64,000 bases of DNA from Adhaeribacter swui (lineage in GTDB: Bacteria > Bacteroidota > Bacteroidia > Cytophagales > Hymenobacteraceae). Every line of letters begins with the position of its first letter. The first letter of the stretch is position 1. Position numbers and translations under genes: made by a program. Location: the NCBI RefSeq assembly GCF_014217805.1, contig NZ_CP055156.1, forward strand, positions 4,966,585 to 5,030,584, in the 5' to 3' direction. Below are positions 7,897 to 16,525 of the stretch, piece by piece. The notes beneath the pieces were generated by a model that was not told the DNA's origin, searched no databases, and worked only from the letters and a program-made list of their open reading frames with translations.

Positions 7897-9861
7897 TTAT
7901 TTTACTAAAGTTACCGAGCCTTTTCGCTGGATGGTGTTGCCGTTCAAATCCTGCGCCACCAAGGTATAAATATACGTACCTACGGGCGCGTCCTGCCCAT
8001 TAATTTTACCGTTCCAGCCTTCGTTCGGACTTTTACTTTCGAATATAACCTGCCCCCAGCGATTATAAATTTTAAGTTTAACTGCTTGAATAAACCGGCC
8101 TTTTACCTCAAATATATCGTTTAAACCATCGTTATTGGGCGAAAAGGCGGTGGGAATATAAGCAGAAAAGTTTTGTGCCATTACAAATTTATTAGAATAA
8201 CTAATTACCGGCGAATTGGCCGAAGTAACTTTAATGCGGTAACCGATTAATTGGCTGGTGGTGCTCAGGTTGTTATCGGTGTAAGCGCGAGTATTGCCTA
8301 GGTTTACATTTTTAAGAATTTGTCCGGTGGCATCGTCTATAACTTCCAGGGTGTAGCGGGGGGTATCGGTAAAGCCAACATAACCCGACCAGTTTAAACT
8401 AACTTTGTTTTCGGCGGTATTAAATAATCCGGTAAGTATAACCGGGCAGGTAATAGTACTTACCATAGAGGTTTGGCCGCAAGAATCGGTGTAGGTGGCT
8501 TGGTAACAAATTTGGTTGGTAGCGCTAAAAACCGAAGAATCGACTATTGAAAGTTGCTTTGCCGAGGCTAAATTACTAAATGCCCCGTTATTTACTTTTT
8601 TCTGCCAGGCAACTTCCTGAAAAGTGGCTGTGGCCGGAATTTGCAATTGCAAAACTGCCTGGTTTTTCTGATTAAAAGAAGCAAAAGCCAAACCTTGGGG
8701 TGGAGTGCTGGTTGTGTTATTTGTGCCGCAAGACTCGTTGGAACGCGAATACCGGTTATTCTGTAATTGGGCTACCACCCGGTAACAATACTGCCGGCCA
8801 CAAGTTACGGCAGCATCGGTGTAAGAAGTAGCCGTACGGGGCAAGGTTGCCAGTAAAGTAGTACCCCGGTAAATCTGAAAATTTAAAATTTCGTTTAGTA
8901 ACGAATAAGTCGGCCAGCTAAGGCGTAATGCGTTTTGCGCTGTGGTTAAAGTTAGGGGTAAATTGATTAAGGTATTGGAATAAACGCCCGTGGCTGTTCC
9001 ACAAGCATCGGTAACCCGCAACCGGTACTGGTACATGGTCAGAGTATTAATATCAGACAGGCGAATTACTCCCGAACCCGGAACGGCATTTAACTTTTGT
9101 ACTTCCGAAAAATTAGAACTGCCCACAGGAGCACTTTCAACTACGTAGCTGTATTCCGGTAAAATGTTCGCGGTTTGCAGGTCTATACTGCCCGTTTGGT
9201 TATCGGCATTTAACATTTCCAGGCTAAGGAGTTCCGGCGCTTTTATTTCGGGTAAAGTTTGTATTGTTACCTGGTTGCTTACGGTGCAAGTAGCCGTACG
9301 GTAGGCCGCCCGGATGGTAATGGTATAAGTGCCCGGATTATTATACGTTATGACAGTGTCCTTACCGGGTAATACGCGGCGTTCTACGCCGTTGCCAAAC
9401 GCAATGTGGTAAACATCGTAGTTGGAATCGGTAATTTTTAAATTTATTTTATTTTGGGCGCAGACTAAAGTTTGTATTTGAGGCAGGGGAGTAGCCAGAA
9501 CTTTAAAAGTTCGTTCGAACTGGTTATTGCCGGGCAAACCGGTATTTATTAATTGCGTTACGGTGTACGTGCCAGGATTAACGTAAGTAACACTTTTAAT
9601 GGTATCCGGAAAAGTTAAACCATTAGCTTTATCGGTATCATAATACTCTTTATCTGGTTGAGCGTTCTGGGCGCACGATTTAAAACGAATGGTTTCGCCT
9701 ACGCAAAAAGTATTTACCTCTACACCAGAAACGTTGTAGGCTTTAAATTTTTCAGTGCAGGTGCTGGTTTGAGCCCATACTTTGGCACTAAAAAACAAAA
9801 ACGGTATAAATAGTAGAATTAAAAAGTTACGCAACAAGATTATAGGTTTTACAAGTAGCAT
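7897..9861 (-). CDS. T9SS type B sorting-domain (gliding motility C-terminal) secreted protein
   Basis: About 654 aa from the ATG at 9861. A signal peptide is visible (LLVKPIILLRNFLILLFIPF, then AKVWAQ as the likely cleavage site). The middle contains PKD- and fibronectin-like beta modules (NPGTYTVTQL, NNPGTYTITIRAA, repeated YRVV-type strands with paired Cys). The C terminus carries the CHU_C/type B sorting domain: IPTAFSPNNDGLNDIFEVKG, LKIYNRWGQVIFES, GWNGKINGQDAPVGTYIYTL. Such proteins cross the outer membrane by T9SS and act at the surface, often in adhesion or gliding. The frame is open further upstream to a TTG at 9897, but the ATG places the signal peptide at the true N terminus. It overlaps the upstream lyase-like gene by 35 nt. 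The partner or ligand is unknown. Confidence 0.85.
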   Translation of the reverse strand: MLLVKPIILLRNFLILLFIPFLFFSAKVWAQTSTCTEKFKAYNVSGVEVNTFCVGETIRFKSCAQNAQPDKEYYDTDKANGLTFPDTIKSVTYVNPGTYTVTQLINTGLPGNNQFERTFKVLATPLPQIQTLVCAQNKINLKITDSNYDVYHIAFGNGVERRVLPGKDTVITYNNPGTYTITIRAAYRTATCTVSNQVTIQTLPEIKAPELLSLEMLNADNQTGSIDLQTANILPEYSYVVESAPVGSSNFSEVQKLNAVPGSGVIRLSDINTLTMYQYRLRVTDACGTATGVYSNTLINLPLTLTTAQNALRLSWPTYSLLNEILNFQIYRGTTLLATLPRTATSYTDAAVTCGRQYCYRVVAQLQNNRYSRSNESCGTNNTTSTPPQGLAFASFNQKNQAVLQLQIPATATFQEVAWQKKVNNGAFSNLASAKQLSIVDSSVFSATNQICYQATYTDSCGQTSMVSTITCPVILTGLFNTAENKVSLNWSGYVGFTDTPRYTLEVIDDATGQILKNVNLGNTRAYTDNNLSTTSQLIGYRIKVTSANSPVISYSNKFVMAQNFSAYIPTAFSPNNDGLNDIFEVKGRFIQAVKLKIYNRWGQVIFESKSPNEGWNGKINGQDAPVGTYIYTLVAQDLNGNTIQRKGSVTLVK

Positions 9862-10999
9862 ACATAAACGTAACCGTTTGCCGGATGATGTCGGCAAAAT
9901 TTGCTTCTTTTAAAACGGAAATAACCTGGTTTAGGTATGTGTTTGCCAAACTGCTATTTTTAAAATTTTCCGATTCCGGCTTTTTTTGCGAAGGTTTTAG
10001 CTGCAGCAAAGTGGCTAAAGCCACCGTTTGTTCCAGATTTTTTAAAATCGCATAGGTCTGCATCAGGGGGGCGCTACCAAAAACAAAGGAACTGTTTAAC
10101 GTCGGTTGGGAATTTTCTTCAATTAAAACTAAGTTCTTTTGGGTTAATGGCTTTAGCAGGCCTGGAAGTAAGTTTAAATTTATTTTAAAATTTTCTTTAA
10201 TAATTAAATAATCTGGAGATGATGAACCTTGTTCTGCAAAATAGTCGCTGATATGTTCCCCAAATTTTGCCAGCAATTTATTTAACTGCATACCCAGGCC
10301 ACTAACGTATGTGGTATGTTCTTCCGGAAGCGCTATTGCGGCTTGTATTTGGGTGGCCAGATTGTTGGTTTGCTCCTCAAAAAATTCTTCAGCAGATAAA
10401 AAATAATCGTTGCCGGCGAAAAGCGTTTGGGTGTACTGCCGTATTTGCTTAAACTGAATAAAAGTATAAACCAGAACGGCCAAGTCCAGGTAAGAAATAT
10501 GTTGTACAGAAGCTGGAAAATCTGCTGGCCAGATTACAGGTTGCCAACTAAAAATATCGTGCACATCCGCGGCATTTAAAAGATAACCCTGGTAATACAC
10601 TTTACTTTGGCTAAATATTGGTAAAAGGGCGTGCGCCGTAGGCGAAGCAAACAAGCCTCGCGTAAATACCTGCGGAAAAACATCGAACTGGTAAAATTCT
10701 AAAATCCGGTTAATAATGGCTGCCCCATTACTTACCGGATGTTTGGCGGTAAAATCAGCTAAAAGCAGGAGCATAACCCGGGTTATTTCCGCGGGCACTT
10801 CGGTTCCGAACCCTAAAGCATAATCCGTGATTTCGGCGAAAGAAATAAACTCTTTTTTGCTGGCTGCATTTTCTAGATTACCAAAATGCGACTCATTTGG
10901 CTGGTACCTGAGCGTGGTAAGCTGCCCCAGAATTTGTTGAATAGCCTCCACCGTTAACGGTTTATCCAGTTGTAACCAAACCACATCCTCGCTACTCAT
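9827..10999 (-). CDS. Degenerate aromatic amino acid ammonia-lyase (HAL/PAL-like) homologue
   Basis: 390 aa, against about 500 in active histidine ammonia-lyases. Order and spacing of conserved blocks follow that family: LTVEAIQQIL near the N terminus; GFGTEVPAEITRVMLLLLADFTAKH like the LP-E-VRA-M-LRANALAKG block; DVFPQVFTRGLFASPTAHALLPIF like the [21 protein letters not shown] block; and a C-terminal helical bundle ending LMQTYAILKNLEQTVALATLLQL. The Ala-Ser-Gly that cyclises to the MIO cofactor reads Ala118-Ser119-Pro120, and the early Tyr-Gly-x-x-Thr-Gly-Phe-Gly motif is absent. Proline has no backbone NH, so MIO should not form: probably a pseudoenzyme. Start ATG overlaps the hisS stop by 4 nt (ATGA), indicating coupling. 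The family call is by eye and moderate. Confidence 0.6.
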   Translation of the reverse strand: MSSEDVVWLQLDKPLTVEAIQQILGQLTTLRYQPNESHFGNLENAASKKEFISFAEITDYALGFGTEVPAEITRVMLLLLADFTAKHPVSNGAAIINRILEFYQFDVFPQVFTRGLFASPTAHALLPIFSQSKVYYQGYLLNAADVHDIFSWQPVIWPADFPASVQHISYLDLAVLVYTFIQFKQIRQYTQTLFAGNDYFLSAEEFFEEQTNNLATQIQAAIALPEEHTTYVSGLGMQLNKLLAKFGEHISDYFAEQGSSSPDYLIIKENFKINLNLLPGLLKPLTQKNLVLIEENSQPTLNSSFVFGSAPLMQTYAILKNLEQTVALATLLQLKPSQKKPESENFKNSSLANTYLNQVISVLKEANFADIIRQTVTFMYATCKTYNLVA

Positions 11000-12450
11000 G
11001 CTGCTAGCCGGTTAATAATTTCTTCTAAAGTCAGGCTTTCTTGTTCGCCGGTTCGCATATTTTTTAATTTTAAATGCCCGGTTTCTATTTCTTTGGAACC
11101 AATCAGCAAAACAAACGGTATTTTTTTCTGGTCGGCATAAGTCATTTGCTTGCCCAGTTTCACCTGATCCGGGTAAAGCTCCGTAGAGATTCCGGCGGTT
11201 CGCAGTTGTTGCAAAATGGGTAAAGCAAAAGTTTCGGATTGGCGATCGAAATTGGCAATTAATACCTGCGTACTGTTTTGCGCCGACTCCGGAAATAACT
11301 GCAGCTCTTCCATTACATCGTAAATCCGGTCTACGCCAAACGAAATGCCAACCCCCGACACATCTGGTAAACCAAACATGCCAGTCAGGTTATCGTAGCG
11401 GCCACCACCGGAAATGCTGCCCATTTTTACGTTATTTACTTTAACTTCAAAAATGCAGCCGGTATAGTAGGAGAGGCCACGAGCCAGAGTAGGATCAAAT
11501 TCTAAGCGGTTGAAATTTTTAAAATTTAAATTTTTTAAAAAATCCTGAACTTGCTTAACCTGCTCAAAACCTACAAAATTGTCTAATGCTCGCAAAAATC
11601 CAACCTTGGTTTTTCCATTATAATTTCCTGTCTCGTCTAACTCAATATTATCTCGAGGTTCACCGATAGCTTGTTTATACGCAACTTCTAAATTATGTAA
11701 TTTTTCTTCAAACGAGCCTTCAATTGAAAGCAGCGTAAATAGTCTGTCAACCATTTTGGGCGTATAGCCTTTTTCCTGTAGTTCTTTGCTTACGCCTTCC
11801 TGTCCAATTTTATCCAGTTTATCAATGGCCACAAATAAATCAGTCTCTGATCCTTGGGCTCTTAATGTTTCAAATAAACCGCTCAGGATTTTGCGGTGGT
11901 TGATTTTAATGGTAAAATCCGATATACCTAAACTGGTGAGCACCTCATCAATCATCAGCACAATTTCGGCTTCGCAGAGCAAAGATTTGGTACCCACTAC
12001 ATCGGCATCGCACTGGTAAAACTCGCGGTAACGGCCCCGCTGCGGCCGGTCGGCGCGCCAAACCGGTTGAATTTGGTAGCGTTTAAACGGAAAAGTTATT
12101 TCGTTGCGGTTCATGACCACGTAACGGGCAAACGGTACGGTTAAATCGTAGCGCAAGGCTTTTTCGGAAATCTTGCGGAGTACATGTTTACTGCCTTGCT
12201 CTAAATCCGAAGCAGTAGTTTTAGCCAGGTAATCGCCGGAATTTAAAATTTTAAAAATTAACTGATCTCCTTCGTCGCCGTACTTGCCGGTAAGTACCGA
12301 AAGGTTTTCCATGGTTGGAGTTTCCAGCGGCTGAAAACCAAACTTCTGAAAAGTTTTTTTGATGGTATTAAAAATGTAATTCCGCTTTCCTACCACTTCC
12401 GGACCAAAATCACGGGTACCTTTCGGCAGGCTTGGCTTTTCTTTGCTCAT
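10996..12450 (-). CDS. hisS: Histidine--tRNA ligase
   Basis: Class II aminoacyl-tRNA synthetase that charges tRNA-His. 484 aa, slightly longer than the E. coli enzyme (about 424), as is common in Bacteroidota. Motif 1 region FQPLETPTMENLSVL, motif 2 FKRYQIQPVWRADRPQRGRYREFYQCD, the His-specific LARGLSYYTGCIFEV, motif 3 GSISGGGRYDNLTGMFG and GVGISFGVDRI are all present. The anticodon-binding domain follows (VLIANFDRQ, ELYPDQVKLGKQMTYADQKKIP). It is the first gene of a coupled unit with the lyase-like and T9SS genes. Confidence 0.97.
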   Translation of the reverse strand: MSKEKPSLPKGTRDFGPEVVGKRNYIFNTIKKTFQKFGFQPLETPTMENLSVLTGKYGDEGDQLIFKILNSGDYLAKTTASDLEQGSKHVLRKISEKALRYDLTVPFARYVVMNRNEITFPFKRYQIQPVWRADRPQRGRYREFYQCDADVVGTKSLLCEAEIVLMIDEVLTSLGISDFTIKINHRKILSGLFETLRAQGSETDLFVAIDKLDKIGQEGVSKELQEKGYTPKMVDRLFTLLSIEGSFEEKLHNLEVAYKQAIGEPRDNIELDETGNYNGKTKVGFLRALDNFVGFEQVKQVQDFLKNLNFKNFNRLEFDPTLARGLSYYTGCIFEVKVNNVKMGSISGGGRYDNLTGMFGLPDVSGVGISFGVDRIYDVMEELQLFPESAQNSTQVLIANFDRQSETFALPILQQLRTAGISTELYPDQVKLGKQMTYADQKKIPFVLLIGSKEIETGHLKLKNMRTGEQESLTLEEIINRLAA

Positions 12451-12471
12451 GGTTGTTTAGGTATTCTGGCG

Positions 12472-12504
12472 CAAAGGTAAGCATATTTTAAATCACAGAT
12501 TCAA
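12472..12504 (-). promoter_or_regulatory. Candidate hisS promoter
   Basis: On the minus strand a TTG (12504-12502) is followed after 22 nt by TACCTTTG (12479-12472), an exact TAnnTTTG -7 box, 22 nt before the hisS ATG. Spacing is slightly longer than the usual 19-21. Confidence 0.42.
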
Positions 12505-12530
12505 GCAGATTAAACGGATTTCGCGGATTA
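12491..12530. repeat. Degenerate CAGATT/GGATT tandem repeat
   Basis: Four to five imperfect units of 9-10 bp, with CAGATT-CAAG, CAGATT-AAAC, GGATTTCGC and GGATTATAC in a row. It resembles intergenic 'CACAGATTACGCAGATT' repeats seen in many bacterial genomes. It lies just upstream of hisS and overlaps its candidate -33 element. Confidence 0.5.
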
Positions 12531-12642
12531 TACATCAAGACACACAAGTATCAAAATAGTAGATGTTAGACTTTGAGCTTGTAACTTAATTGACTCACAA
12601 AATCTTGCTTTAAAAACTCCGGCACCTGATTAATACTAAGTA

Positions 12643-12689
12643 AAAATCTCAAGAAGTTGATTTTAATAAAATCAACTTCTTGAGATTTT
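12643..12689 (-). terminator. Long hairpin, likely terminator after the nitrilase gene
   Basis: Perfect 22-bp inverted repeat (12643-12664 and 12668-12689, core CTCAAGAAGTTGATTTT) with a 3-nt loop. Downstream of the GNAT-nitrilase gene on the minus strand the stem ends in a T-run. It is unusually long for an intrinsic terminator and could also be a small palindromic repeat. The rest of the 12451-12752 spacer holds only the repeat and promoter listed above. Confidence 0.6.
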
Positions 12690-12752
12690 AAAAATTTACC
12701 TTTTTAAAAAATCGGAAATATCTGTTACTTCACGAAAATCTAGGATTTAGGA

Positions 12753-14309
12753 TTAATCTAAAATCCAGTTCACGTTGTACAAATCTTTGCGACGGTCGCG
12801 TAAATTACGCACGCTGCCACCGGTATTTAAATCCTTCAGCAAATCCAGATCTAAGTCGGCGATTAAAGTCATTTCAGTGTTTGGCGTGGCTTCGGCTACT
12901 ACAGCATCGTGCGGAAACGCAAAATCAGAAGGCGAAAACACCGCCGATTGCGAGTACTGAATATCCATGTTTTCGACGCGCGGCAAGTTTCCTACGCTAC
13001 CCGTAATGGCTACATAACACTCGTTTTCAATGGCACGGGCCTGGGCGCACCGCCGTACCCGCAAGTAGGCGTTTTTAGTGTCGGTCCAGTAAGGCACAAA
13101 CAAAATTTTCATGTCCATGTCGGATAACATACGCGCCAGTTCCGGGAACTCTACGTCGTAGCAAATTAAAATGCCAATTTTTCCAATGTCGGTATCAAAA
13201 ATAGATAATTTATTACCGCCCCGTAAACCCCAGTAAGCAGCTTCGTCGGGAGTAACGTGCAATTTGTATTGTTTGTCGTAGGTACCATCGCGCCGGCATA
13301 AGTAGCTTACATTGTGAAGCTGCTTATTATTGTATTCGGGCATACTGCCGGCAATAATGTTAATGTTATACGATAAAGCCATACTGATGAGCTTTTCGCG
13401 TACTTCGTCGGTGTAATCGGCTAAACTACGGATAGCCGCCGACGGGTGCGGATCGTTGGAAAGCGCCATTAGCGGAGCATTGAAAAACTCCGGAAACATG
13501 ATAATATCGGCTTTATACGAACTTACAGTATCTACATAAAACTCAATTTGCTGCAATAAATCTTCCAGCGAAGTTAAGTTACGCATTTGCCATTGCACAA
13601 TCCCAATCCGGACTACGGTTTTCTGGCCGCCAATCAGTTCTTCGCGCTCTTCGTAGTACACGTTAATCCATTCGAGCAAAGTAGCGTAAGCTTTGGACTC
13701 AATATCGCTGGGCATGTAGCCTTTTAATATTTTGCGCACGTGAAAATCGTTACTAAGCTGGAAGGTTAAAATCGGATCGTAAATTTCTTTGTTCCGCACC
13801 ATATCAATATATTTGCGCGGCGACATTTTATCGGCGTGTTCCATGTAACCTGGTATTCGACCACCCGCAATAATGCCACGCATGTTCAGGTTTTCGCACA
13901 TTTCTTTCCGGGCGTCGTATAAGCGGCGGCCTAAACGTAAGTTGCGGTAATCCGGGTCTACAAAAACATCTACGCCATACAGCGTGTCGCCATCGGGGTT
14001 GTGGGTGTCGAATTTGCCTTTGCCCACAATTTGCTCGTAGGTGTGTTTATCGCCATAATCGGAATATTTTACAATAATACTGAGCGCGCCCGCTACTACT
14101 TTGCCTTTATCGGTAATACAAATCTGACCTTCGGGGAAAGCTTTTAACAAAGCCGCAAATTCTTCTTTGGTCCAGGACCCGCCCAAATTAGAATACACGG
14201 TATCCATAATGGCTTTTATGGATTTATAATCGGCGAGCCGCAGTTGGCGCAGAGTTAATTTATGTTCGGTTTCTTTTGTTCTATCGGAGGGTTTGCTTTT
14301 ATCAGTCAT
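12753..14309 (-). CDS. GNAT acetyltransferase-nitrilase/amidohydrolase fusion
   Basis: 518 aa, two domains. Residues 15-215 form a GNAT N-acyltransferase (LRLADYKSIKAIMDTVYSN; acetyl-CoA loop near VDPDYRNLRLGRRLYDARKE). Residues 230-518 form a carbon-nitrogen hydrolase with the expected triad: Glu274 (MFPEFFNAPL), Lys349 (YKLHVTPDE), Cys383 (ILICYDVEFPE). The fusion is known as a conserved family in Bacteroidota, but the substrate is not established; an amide made or broken by one domain may be the substrate of the other. ATG at 14309. A TACTTTTG box on the minus strand at 14390-14383 may be its -7 element. Downstream is a long hairpin. Confidence 0.9.
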   Translation of the reverse strand: MTDKSKPSDRTKETEHKLTLRQLRLADYKSIKAIMDTVYSNLGGSWTKEEFAALLKAFPEGQICITDKGKVVAGALSIIVKYSDYGDKHTYEQIVGKGKFDTHNPDGDTLYGVDVFVDPDYRNLRLGRRLYDARKEMCENLNMRGIIAGGRIPGYMEHADKMSPRKYIDMVRNKEIYDPILTFQLSNDFHVRKILKGYMPSDIESKAYATLLEWINVYYEEREELIGGQKTVVRIGIVQWQMRNLTSLEDLLQQIEFYVDTVSSYKADIIMFPEFFNAPLMALSNDPHPSAAIRSLADYTDEVREKLISMALSYNINIIAGSMPEYNNKQLHNVSYLCRRDGTYDKQYKLHVTPDEAAYWGLRGGNKLSIFDTDIGKIGILICYDVEFPELARMLSDMDMKILFVPYWTDTKNAYLRVRRCAQARAIENECYVAITGSVGNLPRVENMDIQYSQSAVFSPSDFAFPHDAVVAEATPNTEMTLIADLDLDLLKDLNTGGSVRNLRDRRKDLYNVNWILD

Positions 14310-14391
14310 AATTTATGTCAGTAAGGCTAAAATTTAAAAAATCAGCCCAGCGTGGTAAGTTGTATGTAATAACTATTGATAACAAAAGTAG

Positions 14392-15048
14392 TTATATTTT
14401 AATTTCCGGAACGTAATCCGGCACTATCAATTTGCCCGCCGTAGCTTGTTGAATTTGCGCTATAGTAACTCCCGGCGCCCGCTCGCGCAATAAAAATCCA
14501 TCGGAGCTTATATCCAAAACGGCTAAGTCGGTAACCACTTTTTTTACGCAATGTAAACCCGTGAGGGGCAAGGTACATTCGGGTAATAGTTTAGATTGCC
14601 CATCGCGGCTGGTGTGTTGCATGGCTACAATAATATTTTTCGCCGAAGCTACCAGGTCCATAGCGCCGCCCATGCCTTTCACCATTTTACCCGGGATTTT
14701 CCAGTTGGCAATATCGCCGCGTTCCGATACTTCCATGGCTCCCAGAATGGTTAAATCAATGTGCTCGCCCCGGATCATGGCAAAGCTATCGGCGGAACTA
14801 AAAAGGGAAGAGCCTGGTAAGGTGGTAACGGTTTGTTTGCCGGCATTTATTAAATCTGCGTCTACTTCAAATTCGTAAGGAAAAGGCCCCATGCCCAGTA
14901 AACCATTTTCGGATTGCAACTCCACGTTTATGCCGGCCGGGATGTAGTTGGCCACCAACGTAGGAATGCCAATGCCCAGATTCACGTAAAAGCCGTCTTG
15001 TAGCTCTTGCGCTATTCGTTTAGCTATGCCGTGTTTATCCAGTGCCAT
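14392..15048 (-). CDS. scoB: 3-oxoacid CoA-transferase subunit B
   Basis: Beta subunit of a succinyl-CoA:3-ketoacid (or acetoacetate) CoA-transferase, which moves CoA between acids in ketone-body or short-chain acid metabolism. 218 aa, standard. The catalytic glutamate lies in the conserved ELQSENGLLGMGPFP (Glu47), followed by GMGGAMDLV. The partner subunit A is encoded 600 nt upstream on the same strand, with an unrelated iron-permease-like gene between them. Acetoacetate preference is inferred from similarity to ScoB/AtoA. Confidence 0.92.
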   Translation of the reverse strand: MALDKHGIAKRIAQELQDGFYVNLGIGIPTLVANYIPAGINVELQSENGLLGMGPFPYEFEVDADLINAGKQTVTTLPGSSLFSSADSFAMIRGEHIDLTILGAMEVSERGDIANWKIPGKMVKGMGGAMDLVASAKNIIVAMQHTSRDGQSKLLPECTLPLTGLHCVKKVVTDLAVLDISSDGFLLRERAPGVTIAQIQQATAGKLIVPDYVPEIKI

Positions 15049-15149
15049 GATTTGTTACTGGTTGTTCGTTATCTGATATTAAAATATTCGGATGAAAAAT
15101 GAAGGTTTACTATTTATTAAAATTTTAAAAATTTATCCGAACTACTAAA

Positions 15150-15629
15150 CTACTGTGGTTTATGGTCGGCTCGTTCTTTAGCTTCCTGATTTTCCCGGGC
15201 GTCTTCCATGGAGTGAGCTTCCACAATGCTTTCTTCTTTTTCCGCAATATCTGCCAATTGGTCGTAGTACGATTTTAAAACTTTTAATTCTTCGTCGCTT
15301 AAATCTTCGATGTTAATTAACCGGTTGCTGGCTCCTTTTAATGCCGCTACAACTTCGTTTAATTTTAACTGAATGGCCTGTGAGTCTTTGTTTTGCGCGT
15401 GCTGAATCAGGAATACCATTAAAAAAGTAACAATGCTGGTAACCGTATTTATTACTAATTGCCACGTATCTGAAAAATTAAACAAAGGGCCTGTAATTCC
15501 CCAGACTAATACAAAAGCTAATGAGACTAAAAAGGAAATAGGCTTACCAGATACTAAAGTTATTTTTCCGGCAAAATTTTCGAAGAAAACAGTAAACTTA
15601 CTGGGTTGTTTATCTTTGGCTATTTCCAT
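15150..15629 (-). CDS. Low-affinity iron permease family membrane protein
   Basis: 159 aa. Two clear membrane helices (ISFLVSLAFVLVWGITGPLF and WQLVINTVTSIVTFLMVFLI), followed by QHAQNKDSQAIQLKLNEVVAAL, the signature of the low-affinity iron permease (Fet4-related) family, and an acidic helical tail rich in Glu. Bacterial members contain one family module and their transport role has not been shown well. The gene sits between the two CoA-transferase subunits, in the same orientation, 23 nt after scoA and about 100 nt before scoB. Confidence 0.8.
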   Translation of the reverse strand: MEIAKDKQPSKFTVFFENFAGKITLVSGKPISFLVSLAFVLVWGITGPLFNFSDTWQLVINTVTSIVTFLMVFLIQHAQNKDSQAIQLKLNEVVAALKGASNRLINIEDLSDEELKVLKSYYDQLADIAEKEESIVEAHSMEDARENQEAKERADHKPQ

Positions 15630-15652
15630 AACAACGATTTTAAACTAGTCAA

Positions 15653-16348
15653 TTAAGTTCTTACGGTACGTTGTTCAATTCGTTTTTCGTAAGTCATTCC
15701 TTTAAAAATTCGTTGTACAAAAATGCCGGGCGTATGGATGTAGTTGGGGTCGAGTTCTCCGGCGGGCACCAGTTCTTCTACTTCCGCAATAGTTACTTTT
15801 CCGGCTGTAGCCATTAGGGGATTAAAATTGCGGGCCGTGCCTTTATATATTAAATTTCCGGCTGTATCGCCTTTCCAGGCTTTTACTAAAGCAAAGTCGG
15901 CGCGTAAGCCGTATTCCAGCAAATACATTTTGCCGTTGAACTCCCGGATTTCTTTGCCTTGAGCTATTTCTGTGCCGTAACCGGCTGGGGTATAAAAAGC
16001 CGGTATGCCGGCACCACCCGCCCGGATGCGCTCGGCTAACGTGCCTTGCGGAATTAATTCTACTTCTAATTCACCGCTGAGGAGCTGTTTTTCAAATTCG
16101 GCGTTTTCGCCCACGTAGCTCGCGATCATTTTTTTTATTTGCTTGTTTTTTAAAAGTAAGCCCAAGCCAAAATCATCTACGCCGGCGTTGTTGGAAATAC
16201 ACGTTAAATTTTTAAAATTTTGGCGCAGCAGCTCGCCAATGCAGTTTTCCGGAATGCCGCACAGGCCAAATCCGCCGAGCATAATGGTGGCGCCATCAAA
16301 AACATCCGCTAAGGCTATTTGCACGTTAGCTACTTCTTTGTTAATCAT
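15653..16348 (-). CDS. scoA: 3-oxoacid CoA-transferase subunit A
   Basis: Alpha subunit, CoA-binding half of the same transferase. 231 aa. The glycine-rich [21 protein letters not shown], followed by [42 protein letters not shown] and [24 protein letters not shown], are typical. It should pair with the downstream scoB product. The ORF starts with a normal ATG at 16348; no strong promoter box was found in the 177-nt spacer before it. Confidence 0.93.
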   Translation of the reverse strand: MINKEVANVQIALADVFDGATIMLGGFGLCGIPENCIGELLRQNFKNLTCISNNAGVDDFGLGLLLKNKQIKKMIASYVGENAEFEKQLLSGELEVELIPQGTLAERIRAGGAGIPAFYTPAGYGTEIAQGKEIREFNGKMYLLEYGLRADFALVKAWKGDTAGNLIYKGTARNFNPLMATAGKVTIAEVEELVPAGELDPNYIHTPGIFVQRIFKGMTYEKRIEQRTVRT

Positions 16349-16525
16349 ACATTTGCCTGATAATTTAAAATAGACAAACTAAATGCTAATCCAAAAAAGC
16401 TTTTAATGCATTAACAATTCACCATTATTTTACGCGAAGCAAAACTTCTTTGGATGTATTGTTATACTGGCAAACCAGGCACCGGGTTGATTGGGAAATT
16501 TTTAAAAAAGAAGTGATTAAGCAAG

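Noticed and set aside
9862-9897. Longer start (TTG at 9897) for the T9SS type B protein
   Set aside because: It would add a basic 12-residue segment before the signal peptide; the ATG at 9861 fits better.
16349-16525. Possible FMN riboswitch before ribF or small RNA in this spacer
   Set aside because: The spacer is downstream of ribF, and no conserved FMN-element helices or motif are visible.
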